From Rahnella variigena (GTDB lineage: Bacteria > Pseudomonadota > Gammaproteobacteria > Enterobacterales > Enterobacteriaceae): 64,000 nt of DNA. The stretch is from assembly GCF_003610915.1 (NCBI RefSeq), contig NZ_NSDJ01000001.1:4464001-4528000 (forward strand), read 5' to 3'. This document shows positions 9,919-19,421 of the stretch, piece by piece (the stretch's first letter is position 1; the number at the start of each line of letters is the position of its first letter). The position numbers were made by a program, and so were the translations under genes. The notes under the pieces are model-generated. The model made no database searches and was not told the origin of the DNA. It was given only the letters and a program-made list of their open reading frames with translations.

Positions 9919-10306
9919 GGCGTTCGGCCTTTTTCTTCAGGCGCAGTGCGCCGATCAACATCAAAATCCAACCGACCAGGAACAAGGTACCGCCAATCGG
10001 AGTTACAAAAACGAATAAACGGAGATGCGACAGCGCCAGACAATAAAGGCTGCCGCTGAACAACACGGTTCCCAGCGCTAAAAAAGCGCTGCTCCAGTAG
10101 AACCACACATTACGCTGGCGCTGCATCGCAACACCTAAAATCATCACCGCCAGCGTATGAATACTTTGATACGTTAATCCGGTGTGGATCCACGCCATTT
10201 CTGCTTCGCCGAGCGACTGACTCAACACGTGTGCGCCAAAGGCACCGAAAGCGACGTAGATAAGGCCGCTGATTGCGGCGAAGATCAACATTGAACGACT
10301 GGTCAT
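9911..10306 (-). CDS. ygdD: YgdD, DUF423 inner-membrane protein
   Basis: A 131-residue small membrane protein of the DUF423 family with four predicted membrane helices and the conserved GAFGAH motif near residue 21. Function unknown. It starts the ygdD-rlmM operon and its 3' end overlaps the rlmM start, as in E. coli. Confidence 0.93.
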   Translation of the reverse strand: MTSRSMLIFAAISGLIYVAFGAFGAHVLSQSLGEAEMAWIHTGLTYQSIHTLAVMILGVAMQRQRNVWFYWSSAFLALGTVLFSGSLYCLALSHLRLFVFVTPIGGTLFLVGWILMLIGALRLKKKAERHE

Positions 10307-10400
10307 TGTGCGTTACCTGTTATCGTTATTAGCCGATGAAAATCCCAAGTAATCAGTCTGATAAGCAGACCCTGGACTTTCTCTCCCAGGCGATCCGGCT

Positions 10401-11321
10401 TCATGCCTGATCGAAACGAAAGCGCAGTTTTTCCTGCTCGCTGGCTGCGCGCGCGAGGATCCACTGACGAAAGGCGGCTATTTTACCCAGTTCTGCCTGA
10501 CTGTCATGACAAACCAGATAAAAAGCATTTTTACTGATTAAAACTTCGCTGAACGGGCAGACCAGACGTCCGGCCTCAATTTCAGTCTGCGCCATGACAT
10601 TATTCACCAGCGCAATACCTTGCCCGTGGACGGCGGCCTGAACCACCATCGCGCTATGGCTGAAAATAGGCCCCTGCTGGACATTGATTTGTTGTAACCC
10701 GAGCTGTTTGGTGTAGGCCAGCCAGTCGCGGCGGGAAGCATCATGCAGCAAAGTGTGGTGGCTTAAATCTGCCGGTTCCTTCAGCGGATTATCGCTCATC
10801 AGTAAAGAAGGAGAACAAACCGGAAGTAAATACTCAGCATATAAACGCTCGGCCCGCAGCCCCGGCCAGTTGCCCCGGCCGTGGAAAATCGCCACGTCGA
10901 CATCGTCGGATAATTTGTCTTCTTCGCGATCCACAGCCTGGATGCGCACATCGATGCCCGGATAAGCTGAGTTAAAGCCAGACAATCTTGGCACCAGCCA
11001 CTGAATCGCAAAGCTCGGCGGCAAACTCACCGTCAGAGCGCCTTTCGCGCTGCGTGCCTGGAGTTTTCTCGTCGCCTCATTCAGGGATGAGAATATCTCC
11101 TTAATATCCAGATAATAGCTCTGCCCTTCTTCGGTCAGTAACAATGAGCGATTGCGCCGGCGAAACAGTTTTAACCCTAAAAAGTCCTCAAGTGACTTAA
11201 TCTGGTGGCTAACGGCGGCCTGCGTGACGAACAATTCCTCGGCAGCCTTAGTAAAACTAAGGTGGCGCGCTGCGGCATCAAATACCCGCAGAGAATTCAA
11301 AGGCGGTAAACGTTTTGACAT
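10401..11321 (-). CDS. gcvA: GcvA, LysR-type regulator of the glycine cleavage system
   Basis: A 306-residue LysR regulator nearly identical in its N-terminal half to E. coli GcvA (MSKRLPPLNSLRVFDAAARH; helix-turn-helix at residues 20-40). In E. coli it activates gcvTHP and gcvB when glycine is abundant. The divergent gcvB gene 128 bp away supports the assignment. Confidence 0.97.
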   Translation of the reverse strand: MSKRLPPLNSLRVFDAAARHLSFTKAAEELFVTQAAVSHQIKSLEDFLGLKLFRRRNRSLLLTEEGQSYYLDIKEIFSSLNEATRKLQARSAKGALTVSLPPSFAIQWLVPRLSGFNSAYPGIDVRIQAVDREEDKLSDDVDVAIFHGRGNWPGLRAERLYAEYLLPVCSPSLLMSDNPLKEPADLSHHTLLHDASRRDWLAYTKQLGLQQINVQQGPIFSHSAMVVQAAVHGQGIALVNNVMAQTEIEAGRLVCPFSEVLISKNAFYLVCHDSQAELGKIAAFRQWILARAASEQEKLRFRFDQA

Positions 11322-11413
11322 AGAATGGGTACTTCTTATTCGCCGGTAAGCGGAGCACCTGTCCGCGGATTTAGATATTAGTTTTTTTAATCCGAGACAT
11401 TATAATTTGTCCG

Positions 11414-11442
11414 TTGAGGATGTACAGGCAAAAACCTATAGT
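11414..11442 (+). promoter_or_regulatory. Sigma70 promoter of gcvB
   Basis: A -35 box TTGAGG (11414-11419) and -10 box TATAGT (11437-11442) are separated by 17 bp, 6 bp before the inferred gcvB start at 11449. GcvA sites are expected in the same 128-bp gap. Confidence 0.85.
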
Positions 11443-11448
11443 GGCGCC

Positions 11449-11645
11449 ACTTCCTGAGCCGGAACGAAAAGTAGATTGGTATGAGGATGCTGAAATACTT
11501 TTGGCTTGTGGTTGTGATGTTGTGTTTGCAATTGTCTGGCAATCCAGACACGTAGCTTGAATGCTACAAACTTTTCACTTCCTGTACATTACCCTGTCTG
11601 TCCAAAGTGATTTTTCAGCACCGCTATTTGCGGTGCTTTTTTTTT
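11449..11645 (+). ncRNA. gcvB: GcvB small RNA
   Basis: A 197-nt Hfq-dependent regulatory RNA that represses amino-acid and peptide transporter mRNAs. The start ACTTCCTGAGCCGGAACG, the GU-rich seed region R1 (GGTTGTGATGTTGTGTTTGC), the TTCACTTCCTGTACATTACCC block and the terminator (AGCACCGC/GCGGTGCT plus T9, 11617-11645) match E. coli GcvB. It is divergent from gcvA as expected. The R1 region is a little shorter than in E. coli. Confidence 0.96.
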
Positions 11646-11716
11646 GCCTGTGTTTGGGGCAAAAAATATGGAGCAAAAAGTTTGGGGCAAAGAGACAGGA
11701 ATGCGGGCGCATAATG

Positions 11717-11757
11717 TGACAAAACCGGCCTCATCGCAAGAAGAGCCGGTTTTGTCA
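11717..11757. terminator. Inverted repeat, likely terminator of ygdI
   Basis: A perfect 13-bp stem (TGACAAAACCGGC/GCCGGTTTTGTCA, 11717-11729 with 11745-11757) includes the A and T tracts, so it can act in either direction between gcvB and the convergent ygdI. Confidence 0.7.
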
Positions 11758-11814
11758 TAGAGCAGAACGTGAGGTTACCCCGGATTCATACACTCGGGGG
11801 GGGCACCTGAGGGA

Positions 11815-12039
11815 TTAGTTCCCTTCTGCCATTTCTTTGATTTCAGATTTATTGATCTGCTGCTTGTTGCCATACGCATCGGTATAACTGATCATACCGG
11901 TATCATTGTCCGTGCTAGGTTTGCCATCAGCAACAATGGTACGGCCATCGTTGGTATGCATCACGTAGTTGCTTGAACAGGCGGCAAGTGTTGTGGTCAG
12001 CAGTGCAGCTGAAATTACGGCGGCGATCTTCTTCATCAT
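11815..12039 (-). CDS. ygdI: YgdI/YgdR family lipoprotein
   Basis: A 74-residue outer- or inner-membrane lipoprotein: signal peptide with lipobox LAAC (Cys about residue 21), followed by the small YgdI/YgdR beta domain (YVMHTNDGRTIVADGKP, NKQQINKSEI). Function unknown. The position between gcvA/gcvB and csdA is that of ygdI in E. coli. A second paralogue is at 30874-31095. The start may be the first or second Met. Confidence 0.92.
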   Translation of the reverse strand: MMKKIAAVISAALLTTTLAACSSNYVMHTNDGRTIVADGKPSTDNDTGMISYTDAYGNKQQINKSEIKEMAEGN

Positions 12040-12224
12040 AGACTCCTTGCAGATTAAAATGCTTAAAAATCCTGGTTAAACTTCCAGGCTAATGTATTTA
12101 GTTAACGTAATTCAGCATAACAAACTTCTGATAAATTTCCAGGTAACCATTCCTAAAATGAATAAGCGGCTTGTGTTACAAAAAACCTGCATTTTTGAAC
12201 TCAGGCTGAAGGATCTGAATTGGT

Positions 12225-13430
12225 ATGAAAGACTTTAACCCCGCCGTTTTCCGTCAGCACTTTCCTGCACTGTCCCAGGGACAATGCTATCTCGACAGTG
12301 CAGCCACCGCGCTGAAGCCGCAGGCAGTGATCGACGCCACCGTGAATTTCTACTCTCAGGAAGGCGCTACCGTTCACCGCAGCCAGCATCGTGCGGCGCA
12401 AACCCTGACGGAACAGTACGAGCAGGCCAGAGTAAAGATGGCGCAATGGATTAATGCGCCACGTAGCGAAAATATCGTCTGGACGCGGGGAACCACGGAA
12501 TCTATCAATCTGGTGGCACAAAGCTGGCTGCGCCCACGACTGCAACCGGGTGATGAGATTATCGTCAGTCAGGCAGAACATCACGCGAACCTTATTCCGT
12601 GGCTGATGGTGGCGCAGCAATGTCAGGCGCACGTTGTTACGCTGCCGGTGGATAAACAGGGCATACCCGAGATCGACGCCCTTCCCCGCCTGCTGAGCAA
12701 TAAGACACGCCTGCTGGCGCTGACGCAAATGTCGAACGTGACGGGCGCAATGCCTGATATTGCCCGCGCCGTTGAACTGGCGCACACAAACGGCACGCCC
12801 GTGCTTATCGATGGCGCACAAGGTGTGGTGCATTGTCCGTCAGATGTACAACGTCTCGATATCGACTTTTATGCTTTCTCGGGTCATAAGCTTTACGGCC
12901 CGACCGGCATCGGCGTGCTGTATGGCAAAACAGCATTACTCGACAGTATGTCGCCATGGCAGGGCGGCGGGAAAATGCTGACGCAGGCTTCCATGACAGA
13001 TTTCACGCCGCAGGCTGTTCCGCACCGCTTCGAAGCAGGAACGCCAAATATTGCCGGTGTGATCGGCATGTCTGCTGCGCTGGAATGGTTAAAAACTGTC
13101 GATCTGCCCGCAGCAGAGAAATATGCACAACAGCTGGCGACACTGGCTGAAGAACAACTTGCGCAGATTGAAGGCTTCCGCAGTTTCCGCTGTCACCATT
13201 CGTCCGTTCTGGCATTCGATATTGCCGGTGTACATCACAGTGATTTGGTAGCTTTGCTGGCCGAACAGGCGATCGCCTTGCGCGCCGGACAGCATTGCGC
13301 TCAGCCACTGATGAATGCTCTGGGCATCAGCGGAACATTACGGGCCTCATTTGCGCCGTATAATAATGAACAGGACGTCACGCGGCTGGTCGGTGCGGTA
13401 AAATACGCTCTCGACCTGTTAGCCGATTAA
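12225..13430 (+). CDS. csdA: CsdA, cysteine desulfurase
   Basis: A 401-residue PLP-dependent class V aminotransferase-fold enzyme that takes sulfur from cysteine and passes it to CsdE. The PLP-binding lysine is K222 in [10 protein letters not shown] and the persulfide-forming cysteine is C358 in [10 protein letters not shown]; the number matches E. coli CsdA. It forms an operon with csdE 20 bp downstream; tcdA, which needs CsdA-CsdE sulfur relay for ct6A formation in E. coli, is convergent. Confidence 0.97.
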   Translation: MKDFNPAVFRQHFPALSQGQCYLDSAATALKPQAVIDATVNFYSQEGATVHRSQHRAAQTLTEQYEQARVKMAQWINAPRSENIVWTRGTTESINLVAQSWLRPRLQPGDEIIVSQAEHHANLIPWLMVAQQCQAHVVTLPVDKQGIPEIDALPRLLSNKTRLLALTQMSNVTGAMPDIARAVELAHTNGTPVLIDGAQGVVHCPSDVQRLDIDFYAFSGHKLYGPTGIGVLYGKTALLDSMSPWQGGGKMLTQASMTDFTPQAVPHRFEAGTPNIAGVIGMSAALEWLKTVDLPAAEKYAQQLATLAEEQLAQIEGFRSFRCHHSSVLAFDIAGVHHSDLVALLAEQAIALRAGQHCAQPLMNALGISGTLRASFAPYNNEQDVTRLVGAVKYALDLLAD

Positions 13431-13450
13431 TTCATTGTTTGGGGAATACC

Positions 13451-13885
13451 ATGTCAGCGCCACATCCTTTCGGCCATGAGATCACTGAAGCCTCACTGAC
13501 CGAAAAATTCGCGTCATTTCGTCAGTGGGAAGACCGCTACCGCCAGTTAATCCTGCTCGCAAAATCCCTACCACCGCTGGATACGGCGCTGAAAACACCA
13601 GAAAATGAGCTATCTGGATGTGAAAACCGGGTCTGGCTTGGCGCGGAAAAATCAGAGAACGGGACGATGCATTTTTATGGCGACAGTGAAGGTCGGATCG
13701 TGAAAGGTTTGCTGGCCGTATTACTGACTGCCGTAGAAGGCAAAACGCCAGACGAGATCTTAAAGCGGGATCCGCTGGCGTTATTTGATGTATTAGGATT
13801 GCGTGAGCAGCTCAGCACCAGCCGCACAAGCGGACTTAACGCGCTGGCAGCAGGCGTTATCGCTCTTGCCCGTCAGGCGGCCTGA
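13451..13885 (+). CDS. csdE: CsdE, sulfur acceptor protein
   Basis: A 144-residue SufE/CsdE-family protein that accepts persulfide from CsdA; the acceptor cysteine is C57 in [12 protein letters not shown], and [16 protein letters not shown] is conserved. The ATG at 13451 has GGGGA 5 bp upstream; a TTG at 13439 would add four residues. Its 3' end overlaps the convergent tcdA by 13 bp. Confidence 0.95.
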   Translation: MSAPHPFGHEITEASLTEKFASFRQWEDRYRQLILLAKSLPPLDTALKTPENELSGCENRVWLGAEKSENGTMHFYGDSEGRIVKGLLAVLLTAVEGKTPDEILKRDPLALFDVLGLREQLSTSRTSGLNALAAGVIALARQAA

Positions 13886-14688
13886 GCCTGACGCTGTGCT
13901 TTCGCCATCATTTTCTTCAGCACATGAGATACCGCGACAAAGCCAAACGTCGCGGTAACCATCGTCGCCGCCCCAAAACCGGAAGCGCAATCCATCCGTT
14001 TCGGCCCTTCTGCCGTTGCCCTTGAGGCACACACAGAACCATCTGCCTGCGGGTACATCAGCGGTTCGCTGGAAAATACACAGTCAATTCCGAGCTTACC
14101 TTTGCTGTTTTTCACCACGTTGAAATCACTTTTCAGACGCTCACGCAGTTTTGCCGCCAGCGGATCCTGAATAGTTTTCGCCAGATCCACGACCGCGATT
14201 TGTGTCGGATCGATCTGCCCGCCCGCACCGCCTGTCGTTACCACCGGGATCTTATAACGACGGCAATAAGCCAGCAGAGCAGCTTTTGGCCGCACGCTGT
14301 CAATAGCATCAATAACGTAGCTGAAACCCTGGTCGAGCATCTCAGCGACGTTATCAGGCGTAATAAAATCGTCTATACACGTCACCTTGCACTCGGGATT
14401 AATCGCCAGAATACGCTGCGCCATGATTTCTGTTTTCGCCTGCCCGACATTTTCACGCAAGGCATGAATCTGACGGTTGGTGTTGGTCACGCAGACGTCA
14501 TCCATATCAATCAGCGTTATCGCGCCAATGCCGGTTCGCGCCAGCGCTTCCGCCGCCCATGAGCCCACTCCGCCGATACCAATAACGCAGACATGCGCCT
14601 GCGAGAACAACTCCAGCGATTGCTGACCATAAAGCCGGGCAGTTCCGCCAAAACGTTGCTGATAAGCGTCGGAATAGGTAGCTGTCAT
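13873..14688 (-). CDS. tcdA: TcdA (CsdL), tRNA threonylcarbamoyladenosine dehydratase
   Basis: A 271-residue E1/ThiF-like enzyme that dehydrates t6A37 in tRNA to cyclic t6A using ATP. The nucleotide loop [13 protein letters not shown] is near residue 35, and [12 protein letters not shown] and the membrane-anchoring C-terminal helix are present. The gene lies tail to tail with csdE, as in E. coli. Confidence 0.96.
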   Translation of the reverse strand: MTATYSDAYQQRFGGTARLYGQQSLELFSQAHVCVIGIGGVGSWAAEALARTGIGAITLIDMDDVCVTNTNRQIHALRENVGQAKTEIMAQRILAINPECKVTCIDDFITPDNVAEMLDQGFSYVIDAIDSVRPKAALLAYCRRYKIPVVTTGGAGGQIDPTQIAVVDLAKTIQDPLAAKLRERLKSDFNVVKNSKGKLGIDCVFSSEPLMYPQADGSVCASRATAEGPKRMDCASGFGAATMVTATFGFVAVSHVLKKMMAKAQRQAQAA

Positions 14689-14721
14689 GAAAAGATAAAC
14701 CTCAGTGCGTTGTGTCGAAAT

Positions 14722-15834
14722 CTAGTTAGAGGGCGCGTAGGCCGTGAACAGCGGTTTGCCGTTCTGCGCTGATTTTAACACCCAGACGCGTCCATAGTGA
14801 TTATAAAATCCGGCAGAATGTCCGGCGTCAGGGCCAATACCCTGATACATATCGAAATGTTGTCCTTTAATCGCTCCGCCGACATCCAGTGCTACCATCA
14901 GGCGCATGTGATATTTACCGGTAAACTTGCCTTTATCATTCAGCTCAGGCACTTCTGCCAGCAATGTTGTCCCCGCCGGGATCAGCGAACGGTCAGACGC
15001 TACCGAGGCTTTGGCAATCAGCGGAACGCCGCTGGCACCGCGAACTGGCGCGAAAGGCTCAGGCTTGAAGAACACGAATGACGGGTTTTGCTCCAGCAGT
15101 TCACGGACTTCTGCCGCGCTGTGTGTATCGGCCCACTGACGGATAGCCTGCATCGACATGTTTTCGCGCGCCACTTCACCACGGTCGATCAGCACTTTGC
15201 CGATACTGCGGTAAGCATGGCCATTCTTGCCGGCATAACCAAAGAACATGAACGGGCGACCATCGCCGTAATCGACATACCCGCTGCCCTGCACTTCCAT
15301 CATGAAGTTATCCATCAGGGAATTGGTCCAGGCGACGACGTAATTATCGCTCAGGGCTCCGGAATAAATCGAGGCACGGTCAGGCAGACGACCCCGTTTT
15401 GGTGGCATACGGTAAAGCGGATACTGGAATTCACCCTGACGCGTATAACGCGCCTGTACCACTGGCGTGTAATAGCCGGTCAGCTGAACGTTACCGAAAT
15501 TGTCAGCACCTTCCATCTGATAAGCGCTGATGCCGTACTGGCTCAGATTGCGGGTATCCGCGCCGGATCGTAACCATTGTTCGACAGCCTGAAATGTCGT
15601 GTTGTTACGACCGTATAAAGAAGAAGAGGCAATCTGAACTGCGGCAACCTGATTGGAGTAATCCAGCGCATTAACCGGTTTGCCCGTCGCATTCGGCTCA
15701 TTCACGTATTCAAGCGCATTATCGAGGCGACCATCTTTATACTGCTGGCCACGGTCGGTGGGTCGCGAGGAACATCCCGCCAGTACCGCTATCACCAGAC
15801 CACCCAGCAGATATTTACTCCAACGTCCTTTCAT
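14722..15834 (-). CDS. mltA: MltA, membrane-bound lytic transglycosylase A
   Basis: A 370-residue lipoprotein (lipobox LAGC, Cys at about residue 21) with the MltA domain and the C-terminal 3D domain, whose catalytic Asp lies in VALDVGGAIKG and which continues HFDMYQGIGPDAG. It cleaves peptidoglycan glycan strands to 1,6-anhydro-muropeptides at the outer membrane. Length agrees with the family. It is monocistronic, with the stop 33 bp beyond the tcdA start. Confidence 0.96.
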   Translation of the reverse strand: MKGRWSKYLLGGLVIAVLAGCSSRPTDRGQQYKDGRLDNALEYVNEPNATGKPVNALDYSNQVAAVQIASSSLYGRNNTTFQAVEQWLRSGADTRNLSQYGISAYQMEGADNFGNVQLTGYYTPVVQARYTRQGEFQYPLYRMPPKRGRLPDRASIYSGALSDNYVVAWTNSLMDNFMMEVQGSGYVDYGDGRPFMFFGYAGKNGHAYRSIGKVLIDRGEVARENMSMQAIRQWADTHSAAEVRELLEQNPSFVFFKPEPFAPVRGASGVPLIAKASVASDRSLIPAGTTLLAEVPELNDKGKFTGKYHMRLMVALDVGGAIKGQHFDMYQGIGPDAGHSAGFYNHYGRVWVLKSAQNGKPLFTAYAPSN

Positions 15835-16012
15835 TATTGCCGCGCTCTCTTACATTCAGGGAAATGACTGGCGAAACGATAACAAACGGCCTGTCAGAAA
15901 GGAATTGTCACAGTCGAAAAAAGTGTACTGACCCAAATTGTGCTTCAAACGGCCATTTTGTGGATAAAAAGCCAGCAACTAAGTGCTTTATTTGAATAAA
16001 TTCAAAAAAGGG

Positions 16013-16040
16013 TTGCACGAAATCTCATGGGGAGTATAGT
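16013..16040 (+). promoter_or_regulatory. Promoter of the initiator tRNA operon
   Basis: A -35 box TTGCAC (16013-16018) and -10 box TATAGT (16035-16040) are 16 bp apart, with a GC-rich discriminator (TCGCCTCC) typical of stringently controlled stable-RNA promoters. Confidence 0.85.
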
Positions 16041-16054
16041 TCGCCTCCATCGGA

Positions 16055-16131
<77 letters not shown>

Positions 16132-16193
16132 ATTCGATTTCGATGTATGAAATGCTCAGTTGAATTGTACGATGAAGTAAAGCAGTATACGGA

Positions 16194-16270
<77 letters not shown>

Positions 16271-16343
16271 ATTCGAGACTGAAGTATGAAGATGCTCAGT
16301 TCGGATAATGTGATGAAGTAAAGCAGTGCTAAGTAGTGACGGA

Positions 16344-16420
<77 letters not shown>

Positions 16421-16458
16421 ACTACTAAAAATCAGTATCATTAAGCAGTAAAACATCA

Positions 16459-16482
16459 GGCACCTTAACGGGTGTTTTTTTG
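16459..16482 (+). terminator. Terminator of the tRNA operon
   Basis: A short hairpin (GCACC ttaac GGGTG) followed by seven T, 38 bp after the last tRNA. Confidence 0.75.
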
Positions 16483-16533
16483 TATCTGAATTCCGGTAAA
16501 CAGCGGGAACGCACTTCCCGCGTCACATCGAAC

Positions 16534-17784
16534 TCATCCCCTCGCAGACATCCCGCCCTGAGCAAAGTACGCTTTGATCCCCGCCAGAATGGACTCCGCC
16601 ACCTGCTGCTGAAAATGCGCAGTCCGAAGTTTTTTCTCTTCATTGATGTTACTGATAAACGCCGTCTCGACCAGAATCGAAGGAATATCCGGCGCTTTCA
16701 GCACAGCGAATCCCGCCTGATCGACTTTGTTTTTGTGCAGATGATTAATCTTGCCCATCCGCGTCAGCACTTCTTTACCGAATTTCAGGCTGTCACTGAT
16801 GGTCGCCGTCTGAACCAGATCAAACATCGTATGATCGAGATAGCGGTCACCGCTTTTGCTGACGCCGCCTATCAGGTCGGATTCATTCTGCGTTTGTGCC
16901 AGAAAACGTGCCGCTGAACTGGTTGCGCCTTTCGTTGATAACGCAAACACCGACGATCCTTTGGCAGCCCGGCTGGTAAACGCATCCGCATGGATAGAGA
17001 TAAACAGATCTGCCCGCAGCTTTCTCGCCTTTGCCACGCGGACTTTCAGCGGGATAAATACGTCTTCGTTGCGGGTCATATGCGCTTTCATATTGGGTTC
17101 ACGCGCGATCAGCTTCTGTAACCTTCGGCCAATCTGCAATACGACATCTTTCTCGCGGGTTTTGTATTTTCCGATAGCGCCCGGGTCTTCTCCACCATGG
17201 CCGGGATCAAGCATGATCACCAGCGGCCTGCTGCGCCCTGCCTGACCGTCTTTCCTGGTTTCCGGCGGCAGCGTTCTTGCGACATCCCCGCGATTGTAAT
17301 CTTCCAGTAACGCCAGCAGAGGATCATCCTGAACACTGACGTCCCCTTCTTGCGGATAAAGGTCGACAACCAGACGGTTATGAAACTCCGCCACTGGTTT
17401 AAGCGTAAAGACATGCGGACTGATGGCCCGCTTGAGTTCCAGCACCATACGAACCGTTTTGGTATCGAACTGCCCTACCCGCGCCTGACGGATATAAGGA
17501 TCGCTTTGCTGAACTTTCTCGCCCAGACCTTTAAGCACGCTGTTCAGGTGGACGCCCTCAATATCAATGACCACTCGCGGCGGATCATTAAGCAGAAACT
17601 GCTTATATTTTAAGGGAGTGCTGGATTCAAGAGTAATACGGGTATACGTCGAGGAAGGCCAGATGCGTACCGCGATAACCTGTGAGCTGGCGGCAAAACC
17701 TACTTTACTGACACTAAGCATCCAGGAGGCAGCTACGGTTTGAAGAAGGCGTCGTCGTCCGGGATTGTGATTATCGTCAGTCAT
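16534..17784 (-). CDS. amiC: AmiC, N-acetylmuramoyl-L-alanine amidase
   Basis: A 416-residue periplasmic cell-division amidase. The N-terminus has a twin-arginine signal (GRRRLLQ at residues 9-15, then a hydrophobic stretch), followed by the AMIN domain that directs it to the septum, and a zinc Amidase_3 domain with [14 protein letters not shown], the SIHADAF histidine and the VETAFISN glutamate. In E. coli it is activated by NlpD. The location between metZWV and argA is conserved. Confidence 0.97.
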   Translation of the reverse strand: MTDDNHNPGRRRLLQTVAASWMLSVSKVGFAASSQVIAVRIWPSSTYTRITLESSTPLKYKQFLLNDPPRVVIDIEGVHLNSVLKGLGEKVQQSDPYIRQARVGQFDTKTVRMVLELKRAISPHVFTLKPVAEFHNRLVVDLYPQEGDVSVQDDPLLALLEDYNRGDVARTLPPETRKDGQAGRSRPLVIMLDPGHGGEDPGAIGKYKTREKDVVLQIGRRLQKLIAREPNMKAHMTRNEDVFIPLKVRVAKARKLRADLFISIHADAFTSRAAKGSSVFALSTKGATSSAARFLAQTQNESDLIGGVSKSGDRYLDHTMFDLVQTATISDSLKFGKEVLTRMGKINHLHKNKVDQAGFAVLKAPDIPSILVETAFISNINEEKKLRTAHFQQQVAESILAGIKAYFAQGGMSARG

Positions 17785-17961
17785 GCAGTCTCAAAAGTAT
17801 CTAAAAGTAAAAAACAGGTGATAAAAAAATCAGTTTGCGAATTCTAGCGAATCGAATCCCGCATGTCATTCCCTAGCATTTATTCGATTTATCAATTTGT
17901 TGCCTGTTTGTAATGAGTGTTAATTCAAAAACAGAGATTTCTTACTTGCCACACGGCTCCA

Positions 17962-18000
17962 AAAGAATAAAAATACAAAAATTACGAATAAAAATTCAAA
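17962..18000 (+). promoter_or_regulatory. Tandem ARG boxes (ArgR operator) of argA
   Basis: Two 18-bp ARG boxes, 17962-17979 (AAAGAATAAAAATACAAA) and 17983-18000 (TACGAATAAAAATTCAAA), have 2 and 1 mismatches to the consensus WNTGAATWWWWATTCANW. They are 3 bp apart, the standard spacing for an ArgR hexamer. They lie just upstream of the argA start. Confidence 0.88.
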
Positions 18001-18012
18001 CGAGGTTTTGCC

Positions 18013-19338
18013 GTGAAGGAACGTAGTACTGAACTGGTTCAGGGATTTCGCCACTCAGTTCCCTATATCAATGCTCACCGTGGCAAAACTTTCGTTGTCA
18101 TGCTCGGTGGTGAAGCCATCGAACATGAGAACTTCAGTAATATTGTCAATGATATCGGTCTGTTACACAGCTTAGGTATTCGTCTGGTGGTCGTTTATGG
18201 TGCCCGTCCGCAGATTGACGCGAACCTTTCTGAGCACAATTACGAACCGATTTACCATAAAAATATCCGCGTCACTGACGCCCGTTCACTGGAACTGGTT
18301 AAGCAGGCTGCCGGCCTTTTACAGCTTGATATCACCGCCAGGCTTTCAATGAGCCTGAATAATACGCCACTGCAGGGCGCTCACATCAACGTGGTCAGCG
18401 GCAACTTTATTATCGCGCAGCCGCTGGGTGTAGATGACGGTATCGATTACTGCCACAGCGGCCGTATCCGCCGTATTGATGAAGAAGCCATTCATCGTCA
18501 GCTCGACAGCAATGCCATTGTATTGCTTGGTCCGGTTGCAGTTTCCGTTACGGGTGAAAGCTTCAATCTGACATCAGAAGAAGTGGCAACGCAGCTGGCG
18601 ATTAAGCTTAAAGCCGAGAAAATGATCGGCTTCTGTTCGTCGCAGGGGGTTATTAATGAGGAAGGTAATATCATTTCCGAATTATTCCCGAATGACGCGC
18701 AGGAACGGATTGATCAGATGGAATCCAGTGGCGATTATCTTTCCGGCACAGTGCGCTTCCTACGTGGTGCGGTGAAAGCCTGCCGCAGCGGCGTTCGTCG
18801 CAGCCACCTGATCAGTTATCAGGAAGACGGTGCGCTGGTTCAGGAATTGTTCTCCCGCGATGGCATCGGTACGCAAATCGTCATGGAGAGCGCTGAACAG
18901 GTTCGCCGCGCCACCATTAACGACATCGGCGGTATCCTTGAACTGATCCGCCCTCTGGAGCAACAGGGCATTCTGGTGCGCCGTTCCCGTGAACAGCTGG
19001 AAATGGAAATCGATAAATTCACGATTATCGAACGGGATAATCTGACCATCGCCTGCGCCGCGCTCTATCCGTTCCATGACGAAGGCATTGGCGAAATGGC
19101 CTGCGTTGCCGTTCATCCGGATTACCGCAGTTCTTCACGGGGTGAGATGCTGCTGCAGCGTGTTGCCAGCCAGGCAAAAATGATGGGGCTAAACCGTTTA
19201 TTTGTCCTTACGACGCGCAGCATTCACTGGTTCCAGGAGCGCGGTTTTAAACCGGCAGAGGTAGATGTATTGCCGATCCAGAAACAGGAAATGTACAACT
19301 ATCAGCGCCGTTCAAAAATCCTGATATCTGAGCTGTAA
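18013..19338 (+). CDS. argA: ArgA, N-acetylglutamate synthase
   Basis: A 441-residue enzyme for the first step of arginine biosynthesis: an amino-acid-kinase-like domain (residues 1 to about 290), which binds arginine for feedback control, then a GNAT acetyltransferase domain ([17 protein letters not shown]). Start is GTG at 18013, matching the conserved (M)[17 protein letters not shown]. Transcription is probably repressed by ArgR through the ARG boxes. In E. coli recD follows on the other strand; here ptrA follows directly. Confidence 0.97.
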   Translation: MKERSTELVQGFRHSVPYINAHRGKTFVVMLGGEAIEHENFSNIVNDIGLLHSLGIRLVVVYGARPQIDANLSEHNYEPIYHKNIRVTDARSLELVKQAAGLLQLDITARLSMSLNNTPLQGAHINVVSGNFIIAQPLGVDDGIDYCHSGRIRRIDEEAIHRQLDSNAIVLLGPVAVSVTGESFNLTSEEVATQLAIKLKAEKMIGFCSSQGVINEEGNIISELFPNDAQERIDQMESSGDYLSGTVRFLRGAVKACRSGVRRSHLISYQEDGALVQELFSRDGIGTQIVMESAEQVRRATINDIGGILELIRPLEQQGILVRRSREQLEMEIDKFTIIERDNLTIACAALYPFHDEGIGEMACVAVHPDYRSSSRGEMLLQRVASQAKMMGLNRLFVLTTRSIHWFQERGFKPAEVDVLPIQKQEMYNYQRRSKILISEL

Positions 19339-19372
19339 CTTTCCGTACTGAACGGTGACTTATAGAAAACAA

Positions 19373-19397
19373 AAAGGACGCAAAAGCGTCCTTTTTT
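19373..19397. terminator. Bidirectional terminator between argA and ptrA
   Basis: A stem GGACGC aaaa GCGTCC (19376-19381 with 19386-19391) flanked by A5 and T6 can terminate both convergent genes. Confidence 0.88.
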
Positions 19398-19421
19398 AGT
19401 TTTCTGCTGGTTCCTGCAAAA